Origin: an uncultured Oscillospiraceae bacterium
GTDB taxonomy: Bacteria > Bacillota > Clostridia > Oscillospirales > Oscillospiraceae
Direction: 5' to 3'
Assembly (NCBI GenBank): GCA_944385645.1
Contig: CALWYA010000041.1
Span: 1-10,386 of the forward strand
DNA: 10,386 nucleotides
Positions 6,735-10,386 of the stretch are shown in pieces (position 1 is the first letter of the stretch; each line of letters starts with the position of its first letter). Position numbers and translations under genes: made by a program. Below the pieces are notes generated by a model that had not been told where the DNA came from, made no database searches, and saw only the letters and a list, made by a program, of their open reading frames with translations.

Positions 6735-6763
6735 GCATGATCTTCCAAAATCCGCCATAGACT
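6735..6763 (+). promoter_or_regulatory. Sigma-E-like sporulation promoter of ylbJ
   Basis: GCATGAT (6735-6741), a 14-base spacer and CATAGACT (6756-6763) match the Bacillus sigma-E pattern KMATATT-N14-CATACAHT at 5 of 7 and 7 of 8 positions. The start would fall near 6770, immediately before the ribosome site. ylbJ belongs to the mother-cell sigma-E regulon in B. subtilis, so motif and gene agree. Confidence 0.6.
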
Positions 6764-6784
6764 CTTTCCCAGGAGGTGACGGCC

Positions 6785-7966
6785 GTGGGCAGAATCTTGG
6801 GCAGACAGCATTACCGGGACGCCCTGCTGGGGCTGGGACTGCTGTGGGGGGCCTTCGCCCTGGTGCTGTGGCCGGAGCAGTCCATGGGGGCCATGGGGGA
6901 CGGGCTGGCCCTGTGCGCCAACGTGATCCTCCCCTCCCTATTCCCCTTCTTTGTGCTGTCCTCCCTGGTGGTGGAGCTGGGGCTGACCCGGTACTTGGGC
7001 CGGCTGCTGGAACCCGTCATGGCCCCTTTGTTCCGGGTGAACGGGTCCTGCGCCGCCGCCCTGGCCCTGGGGGCGGTGGGGGGCTATCCGGTGGGGGCCC
7101 GCACCGCCATCCAGCTCTACCAGAGCGGCCAGTGCTCCCGCACCGAGGCGGAGCGGCTCCTGGCCTTCTGCAACAACAGCGGCCCCGCCTTCATCCTGGG
7201 GGCGGTGGGGGCGGGGGTGTTCGGCAGCGGGGCGGCGGGGCTGCTCCTCTATCTGGCCCATTTGCTGGCCTCCCTGCTGGTGGGAGTGATCTTCCGGTTC
7301 TACAAGCCGGACCAGGGCCCCCTCACCCGCCGGGCGGGCGGTCCCCAATTCCAGGCGGTCCCCTTCCCCCGGGCCTTCACCCGGTCGGTGACCGGTTCCC
7401 TCCAGTCGCTGCTGAACATCTGCGCCTTCGTGCTGTTCTTCACCGTCTTTCTGCGCATCCTCACCTATGCCGGGGTGCTGCCCGCCCTGGCCGGCGGCCT
7501 GTCCGCCCTGCTCTCCCCCCTGGGCCTGTCCCCCCTTTGGGCCCAGCGGCTGCTCACCGGACTGGTGGAGCTGTCCTCGGGGGTGACCTCCCTCACCGAC
7601 GGGCCCCTGTCCGGCCGGCTGTCCATGGCGGCCTTCATGCTGGGCTGGGCGGGGATGTGCGTCCACTGCCAGGTGCTGGCCTTTCTGGGGGACAGCGGCC
7701 TGTCCCTGCGCACTTACGTGGGGGGCAAGCTGCTCCACGCCCTGCTCTCCTCCCTGCTGGCCGCCGGGCTGTACCGGCTGTTCCCCCTGGCGGAGCCCGC
7801 CGCCTCCTATCTGGCCCGGCAGACCGAGGCCATCGCCGCCCTGGACTTCTCCCGGGCCCTCACCATCTCCGCCGGGGCCGCCTGGGTGACCTTTCTGCTC
7901 TTTCTGGCCCTGGCCCTGCGGGGGGCGAAAAAAACCAGTGGAAAATCTCGGGCCCGTGTAGTATAA
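6785..7966 (+). CDS. ylbJ: Sporulation integral membrane protein YlbJ
   Basis: YlbJ is a polytopic membrane protein related to the nucleoside-recognition (Gate) family. In B. subtilis it is made in the mother cell under sigma-E and is needed for proper spore cortex formation; its transport substrate is unknown. The 393-residue protein shows the family motifs NVILPSLFPFFVLSSLVVELGL (46-67), ALGAVGGYPVGART (94-107) and EAERLLAFCNNSGPAFILGAVGAGVFG (121-147), with hydrophobic segments throughout. The GTG at 6785 lies eight bases after AGGAGG (6771-6776); an in-frame GTG at 6776 overlaps that ribosome site and is rejected. The gene is divergent from the ECF sigma operon and has a sigma-E-like promoter. 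Length is normal. Its presence indicates a spore-forming lineage. Confidence 0.93.
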   Translation: MGRILGRQHYRDALLGLGLLWGAFALVLWPEQSMGAMGDGLALCANVILPSLFPFFVLSSLVVELGLTRYLGRLLEPVMAPLFRVNGSCAAALALGAVGGYPVGARTAIQLYQSGQCSRTEAERLLAFCNNSGPAFILGAVGAGVFGSGAAGLLLYLAHLLASLLVGVIFRFYKPDQGPLTRRAGGPQFQAVPFPRAFTRSVTGSLQSLLNICAFVLFFTVFLRILTYAGVLPALAGGLSALLSPLGLSPLWAQRLLTGLVELSSGVTSLTDGPLSGRLSMAAFMLGWAGMCVHCQVLAFLGDSGLSLRTYVGGKLLHALLSSLLAAGLYRLFPLAEPAASYLARQTEAIAALDFSRALTISAGAAWVTFLLFLALALRGAKKTSGKSRARVV

Positions 7967-7967
7967 T
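7939..7967 (+). promoter_or_regulatory. Internal promoter at the end of ylbJ for the Cys4 protein
   Basis: TGGAAA (7939-7944), 17 bases, then a perfect TATAAT (7962-7967), which overlaps the ylbJ stop codon. Initiation near 7974 would leave about 25 bases before the ATG at 7999. The small gene can therefore be expressed in growing cells independently of sporulation-controlled ylbJ. Confidence 0.6.
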
Positions 7968-7998
7968 AGCCCCAGAGCAAGGCAAAGGAGGGGTCCCC

Positions 7999-8211
7999 AT
8001 GGGTCTGTTTGAAAAGAGTATCGAGCCCCGGTGCGCCTACTGCGCCCACGGCCGCCCGCTGGATCAGGAGCAGATCGTCTGCCCCAGGAAGGGGGTCATG
8101 GACCCGGGGTCCCACTGCCGGTCCTTCCGGTACGACCCGCTGAAGCGGGTCCCGCCCCGCCCCGCCAAGCCGGCGGGGGTGGGCCTGCCCGACGAGGACT
8201 TTCAGCTGTAA
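7999..8211 (+). CDS. Small conserved protein with four cysteines, putative zinc-binding
   Basis: The 70-residue protein starts MGLFEKSIEPRCAYC. It has cysteines at 12, 15, 28 and 40 in the pattern CxxC-x12-C-x11-C, with basic residues around the last pair and a conserved-looking CRSFRYDPLKRVPPRP segment (40-54). The spacing suits a single structural zinc. I recall similar short proteins with the YDPLKRVP tail in many Clostridia, but no function is known to me. A GGAGGGG ribosome site precedes the ATG, and a strong terminator starts at the stop codon. It lies 32 bases after ylbJ with its own promoter. It is probably a real, conserved protein rather than chance coding. Confidence 0.8.
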   Translation: MGLFEKSIEPRCAYCAHGRPLDQEQIVCPRKGVMDPGSHCRSFRYDPLKRVPPRPAKPAGVGLPDEDFQL

Positions 8212-8249
8212 AAAAGTTCCGGGAAGGATACCCTTCCCGGAACTTTTTT
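8210..8249 (+). terminator. Strong intrinsic terminator after the Cys4 gene
   Basis: GTTCCGGGAAGG (8216-8227), loop ATAC, CCTTCCCGGAAC (8232-8243), then six Ts (8244-8249). The stem is perfect over 12 bp and the A-run before it would extend pairing. The stop codon lies in that A-run. From here to 8380 the sequence is GC-rich with no feature I can support. Confidence 0.92.
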
Positions 8250-8380
8250 CTCCCCGCTCTCCCCAGGAGCCGACCCCGTTCTCCCCGCTCCGCCCCGGCG
8301 GAGGGCGAAGGGGGCCGAAGGGGCGCTCTTCCTGCGATATGTTTTCCTTCCCTCGGCCGGCGGAGCACTATATAATGTGG

Positions 8381-8386
8381 TCATGA
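8381..8386 (+). promoter_or_regulatory. -10 element of the DUF6514-like gene
   Basis: A perfect TATAAT lies 30 bases before the ATG, but no recognisable -35 is found at 16-18 bases upstream and no TG extension is present. The promoter may depend on an activator or another sigma factor. Confidence 0.4.
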
Positions 8387-8416
8387 TCTGATTTTACAGA
8401 GGAGGACCACTACATC

Positions 8417-8686
8417 ATGGAGATTAAAATTGCCACCCGAGCGTGCCGGGACCCGGAGGGGGCGGACCGGACCTTCACCTATTACCTCACGGTGGACCAG
8501 GAGGAGAGCCCCCGGTTTGCCTGCGAGAACTACGGGGTGCGCATTGTGGAGGAGCCGGAGCGGAACAGCGCCTGCCTGCCCGGCCTCACCACCAGCGCCG
8601 CCCGCATCGACCAGCTGATGACCTTATTGGTGGACAATCGGGTGGGCCCCGCCGGACTGGCGGATATTGTGGCGGACTGGCTATAG
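8417..8686 (+). CDS. DUF6514 family-like small cytoplasmic protein
   Basis: This 89-residue protein has no signal peptide or membrane segment. The order of a beta-rich N-terminal half (RTFTYYLTVDQEESPRFACENYGVRIVEE) and a C-terminal helical part (AARIDQLMTLLVDNRVGPAGLADIVADWL) resembles the DUF6514 family of Clostridia, small proteins of unknown function that I recall by this pattern. AGGAGG at 8400-8405 lies eleven bases upstream, a slightly long spacing. It is a single-gene unit bounded by terminators on both sides and converges on the sodium-pump operon. The family assignment is from memory and moderately sure; coding status is well supported. Confidence 0.72.
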   Translation: MEIKIATRACRDPEGADRTFTYYLTVDQEESPRFACENYGVRIVEEPERNSACLPGLTTSAARIDQLMTLLVDNRVGPAGLADIVADWL

Positions 8687-8689
8687 AAC

Positions 8690-8719
8690 AAGGGGGACCG
8701 GCAAAAGCCGGTCCCCCTT
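8690..8719. terminator. Hairpin between convergent units, probable bidirectional terminator
   Basis: A perfect 13-bp stem AAGGGGGACCGGC (8690-8702), loop AAAA, GCCGGTCCCCCTT (8707-8719), between the DUF6514-like stop and the small pump-subunit stop. Neither strand has a long T-run after it, so it may end transcripts weakly or act as a 3' stabilising structure. Confidence 0.65.
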
Positions 8720-8736
8720 ATATCGATTGATGGCGT

Positions 8737-8868
8737 TTACTTTTTCTTCTTGCTCTCCAACTTGCCCAAGCCCCACACAAACAGGGCGATGATGCCCAGC
8801 ACCACGAAGATGCCGATCATACCCTGGGCCAGCATTTCCAGAGACTGCATGACATTTTCCATATTCAT
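8737..8868 (-). CDS. OadG-like small membrane subunit of the sodium pump
   Basis: The 43-residue protein is MNMENVMQSLEMLAQG, then a single transmembrane helix (about 17-34), then a lysine-rich end LESKKKK. Size, topology and position directly after the beta subunit fit the OadG-related small subunits of Na+-translocating decarboxylases. OadG proteins help assemble the complex, and longer versions carry a zinc-binding tail that is absent here. AGGAGG lies eight bases upstream of the ATG, and the beta gene ends fifteen bases earlier, so the two are one transcript. It is too short for most gene finders. Confidence in the gene is high; the subunit role follows from context. Confidence 0.82.
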   Translation of the reverse strand: MNMENVMQSLEMLAQGMIGIFVVLGIIALFVWGLGKLESKKKK

Positions 8869-8883
8869 GAGAGGTTCCTCCTA

Positions 8884-10029
8884 TCAGCCCAGATTGGCAA
8901 AGTACTGCAGGACCACGCCGCCGGCCACCACAGAGGCGATCTGGCCGGACACGTTGGCGGCCACCGCGTGCATCAGCAGGTGGTTCTGGGGATCGGCCTC
9001 CTGGCCCAGCTTCTCGATGACCCGGGAGGACATGGGGAAGGCGGAGATGCCCGCCGCGCCCACCATGGGGTTGATCTTGTTCTTGGGGGTAAAGATGTTC
9101 AGCACCTTCACGAAGAGCACGCCCACCATGGAGTCCAGCACGAAGGCCACCAGGCCCAGGCCCATGATCATCAGGGTCTCCACCTGCACGAACTGGTCGG
9201 CCCGCATGGAGAAGGCGATGGTGATGCCCAGCAGCAGGGTGATCAGGTTGGCCAGATCGTTCTGGGCGGTCTTGGACAGGGACTCCAGCACGCCGCACTC
9301 CCGGATCAGGTTGCCGAACATCAGGAAGCCCACCAGAGCCACCGAGGAGGGGGCCACCAGGCCGGCGATAACGGACACCACGATGGGGAACAGGATGCGC
9401 ATCCGGCGGGTCACGCCCTGGGGCTTATAGGGCATCCGCATGGCCCGCTCCTTCTTGGTGGTGACCAGCTTGATGGCGAAGGGCTGGATAATGGGCACCA
9501 GGGCCATATAGGAGTAGGCGGCCACGGCGATGGCGCCCACAAACTTAGAATCCAGGGTCTGGGACACCAGGATGGAGGTGGGGCCGTCGGCGGCACCAAT
9601 GATGCCGATGGAGGCGGCGTCCTTCAGGTCAAAGCCCAGGGCGCAGGCGATGATGATGGTCAGGAAGATACCGGCCTGGGCGGCGGCACCGCACAGGAAC
9701 AGCTTGGGGTTGGCCAGCAGGGGGCCGAAGTCGATCATGGCGCCGATGCCGATGAACAGCAGGATGGGCATGGCCTCGCTGGCCTCGATGCCCACCTCGA
9801 ACAGCCACTGGATGATGCCGTGGGTCTCCCCCACGCCCTCGCTGAACTGGTTGATGACGCCGGACAGGGGCAGGTTGACCAGAATGGCGCCAAAGCCCAT
9901 GGGCATCAGCAGAGAGGGCTCGAACCCCTTCTCGATGGCCAGGTAGATCAGCACCGCGCCCACCACATACATGACGGCCTGTTGCCATGTGATGGATAAC
10001 AGACCACTGACTAGAAACTCAAATCCCAC
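8884..10029 (-). CDS. oadB: Na+-translocating decarboxylase beta subunit (OadB/GcdB/MmdB family)
   Basis: This is the membrane subunit that couples decarboxylation of a carboxybiotin to export of Na+. The 381-residue protein has many hydrophobic segments and the family motifs FIGIGAMIDFGPLL (92-105), IGIIGAADGPTSI (141-153), AAYSYMALVPIIQP (170-183), INPMVGAAGISAFPMSSRV (319-337) and AANVSGQI (357-364). D148 in GAADGPTSI, N359 and the nearby serine correspond to Na+ and proton pathway residues known for the Klebsiella beta subunit. The GTG start at 10029 follows GGGAGGA. Sequence alone does not tell whether oxaloacetate, methylmalonyl-CoA or glutaconyl-CoA is the substrate. No alpha subunit or biotin carrier is adjacent, so the symbol is generic. 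It heads an operon with the small subunit and lies behind a structured leader. Confidence 0.95.
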   Translation of the reverse strand: MGFEFLVSGLLSITWQQAVMYVVGAVLIYLAIEKGFEPSLLMPMGFGAILVNLPLSGVINQFSEGVGETHGIIQWLFEVGIEASEAMPILLFIGIGAMIDFGPLLANPKLFLCGAAAQAGIFLTIIIACALGFDLKDAASIGIIGAADGPTSILVSQTLDSKFVGAIAVAAYSYMALVPIIQPFAIKLVTTKKERAMRMPYKPQGVTRRMRILFPIVVSVIAGLVAPSSVALVGFLMFGNLIRECGVLESLSKTAQNDLANLITLLLGITIAFSMRADQFVQVETLMIMGLGLVAFVLDSMVGVLFVKVLNIFTPKNKINPMVGAAGISAFPMSSRVIEKLGQEADPQNHLLMHAVAANVSGQIASVVAGGVVLQYFANLG

Positions 10030-10081
10030 GTTCCTTGTCCTCCCTTTCTTTCTACAACGGTCTTTCCGGGGGCAGACATAG

Positions 10082-10119
10082 AAGAAAAGACCCGCGCCTC
10101 ACCATGAGGACGCAGGTCT
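10082..10119 (-). terminator. Leader terminator of the sodium-pump operon
   Basis: On the minus strand AGACCTGCGTCCTCA (10119-10105) pairs with TGAGGCGCGGGTCT (10101-10088) across a TGG loop, with one bulge and one G-U, and is followed by TTTTCTTCT. It lies about 55 bases before the GTG, placed to abort transcription before the pump genes. Its 5' arm includes AGACCT, which could alternatively pair with the 5' AGG of the upstream aptamer-like domain. Confidence 0.75.
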
Positions 10120-10205
10120 GGTCATTCCAGGCAAGACCAGGATCTTGCGACCCATGATGTTGGCCCTGCCACGCGCCGGAGCGCGCCGACTACTCCCCTT
10201 TGTCG
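10105..10205 (-). promoter_or_regulatory. Structured leader RNA, yybP-ykoY (Mn2+)-like riboswitch candidate
   Basis: The predicted leader starts near 10205. It contains AAAGGGGAGUAG (10201-10190), the hallmark 5' loop of yybP-ykoY Mn2+ riboswitches. A hairpin CGCGC-UCCG-GCGCG (10185-10172) follows. Next comes a 9-bp stem GGCAGGGCC (10170-10162) with GGUCUUGCC (10138-10130), enclosing GGGUC-GCAA-GAUCC with a GNRA loop. The 3' edge is ACCAGACCU, like the family's GCAAGACCU. That edge is also the foot of the terminator, giving a simple switch in which the folded aptamer prevents termination. GCCGAC at the very 5' end can also pair with GUCGGC (10190-10185). The structure is strongly supported; the class is from memory, and a Na+-sensing class is an alternative given the gene. 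Confidence 0.6.
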
Positions 10206-10211
10206 GCGGAA

Positions 10212-10240
10212 ATGGTATCATATCGAAGTAAATTTGTCAA
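10212..10240 (-). promoter_or_regulatory. Sigma-A promoter of the sodium-pump operon
   Basis: On the minus strand a perfect TTGACA (10235-10240), 17 bases, then TACCAT (10212-10217) with a TG extension (TGATACCAT). Initiation near 10205 gives a leader of about 175 bases that includes the whole structured element. Confidence 0.8.
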
Positions 10241-10297
10241 GGTGAAATCCGATTCCTTTACGAAACCTTTCTACCCGCCCCCCTCGCTCAAAAATTT

Positions 10298-10315
10298 TGT
10301 CAAAAGTTCTTGACA
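10298..10315 (+). promoter_or_regulatory. Upstream palindromic operator (copy 1)
   Basis: TGTCAAAAGTTCTTGACA is an 18-bp inverted repeat with arms TGTCAA and TTGACA. Its right arm is the -35 hexamer of the rightward promoter, so a bound repressor would block sigma. It shares 15 of 18 bases with the copy at 10344-10361. Confidence 0.7.
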
Positions 10316-10338
10316 TTTTGGCCGCCCCGTGGTATGCT
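10310..10338 (+). promoter_or_regulatory. Rightward sigma-A promoter at the window edge
   Basis: A perfect TTGACA (10310-10315), 17 bases, then TATGCT (10333-10338) with a TG extension. Initiation near 10345 is inside the second operator. AAAGGA near 10374-10379 looks like a ribosome site, so the controlled gene should start just after the window ends. It is divergent from the sodium-pump operon. Confidence 0.75.
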
Positions 10339-10343
10339 CCAGA

Positions 10344-10361
10344 TGTCAAAAGAATTTGACA
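10344..10361 (+). promoter_or_regulatory. Downstream palindromic operator (copy 2)
   Basis: TGTCAAAAGAATTTGACA is an 18-bp inverted repeat covering the predicted start site, centred 46 bp from copy 1. Flanking A and T extend the arms to ATGTCAAA and TTTGACAT. The arrangement with copy 1 suggests repression by a dimeric regulator, perhaps encoded by the downstream gene itself. Confidence 0.7.
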
Positions 10362-10386
10362 TTTTAGATCAGAAAGGACGGATCGG

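Noticed and set aside
6776..6784. GTG at 6776 as ylbJ start
   Set aside because: It is part of the AGGAGGTGA ribosome site itself; GTG at 6785 has the right spacing.
6658..8211. 517-codon plus-strand frame over ylbJ and the Cys4 gene
   Set aside because: It reads ylbJ out of frame as low-complexity sequence and joins the true frame of the Cys4 gene only at its end by chance; the internal ATG at 7999 has its own ribosome site.
8968..9999. Plus-strand frame opposite oadB rich in His/Gly/Gln
   Set aside because: Complement of a strongly recognised gene; the His/Gly repeats arise from antisense of Ala, Met and Ile codons.
10101..10138. CRISPR-like or attachment-site repeat suggested by GGTCTGGTC and AAGACCAGG near 10115-10140
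   Set aside because: The similarity is explained by base-paired arms of the leader RNA; there is no array of repeats or spacers.

Overview
The window is very GC-rich, and its gene set is typical of spore-forming Clostridia: an acetate kinase, the sporulation membrane protein YlbJ, TmcAL/YlbM, small DUF6514-type proteins and a sodium-pump decarboxylase beta subunit. Together these suggest a high-GC gut member of the Oscillospiraceae (Flavonifractor/Lawsonibacter/Pseudoflavonifractor-like). That placement is inference from protein content and composition, not from a marker gene. Apart from one palindrome-rich intergenic element it looks like ordinary chromosome. I see no tRNA, rRNA, CRISPR array, transposase or phage gene.

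Layout. (1) 1-742, minus: acetate kinase, cut by the window edge. (2) 743-923: divergent intergenic region with two opposed sigma-A-like promoters whose transcripts would overlap. (3) 924-3248, plus: tmcAL then a DUF3810 putative membrane zinc peptidase, closed by a bidirectional terminator. (4) 3277-5149, minus: a YgjP-type metallopeptidase followed by rarA. (5) 5150-5468: promoter, terminator and a palindrome-rich probable interspersed repeat. (6) 5469-6630, minus: ECF sigma factor overlapping a one-pass membrane protein, probably its regulator; the sigma factor appears to lack a canonical start codon. (7) 6735-8249, plus: ylbJ behind a good sigma-E-like promoter, then a 70-residue four-cysteine protein and a strong terminator. 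(8) 8381-8719, plus: DUF6514-like protein. (9) 8737-10240, minus: Na+-translocating decarboxylase beta subunit and a 43-residue OadG-like subunit, preceded by a strong promoter and a structured leader ending in an intrinsic terminator, which resembles a yybP-ykoY (Mn2+) riboswitch. (10) 10298-10386, plus: a promoter bracketed by two near-identical 18-bp palindromic operators, for a gene starting beyond the window.

Functional threads. Acetate metabolism (AckA) lies beside an acetate-consuming tRNA-modification enzyme (TmcAL). ylbM and ylbJ, close neighbours in Bacillus, both occur here about 4.6 kb apart, which looks like an expanded ancestral neighbourhood. The points most worth a second look are the cation-riboswitch-like leader on an orphan sodium-pump subunit, the ATA-start candidate in the sigma factor, the sigma-E-like promoter of ylbJ, and the twin operators at the right edge.
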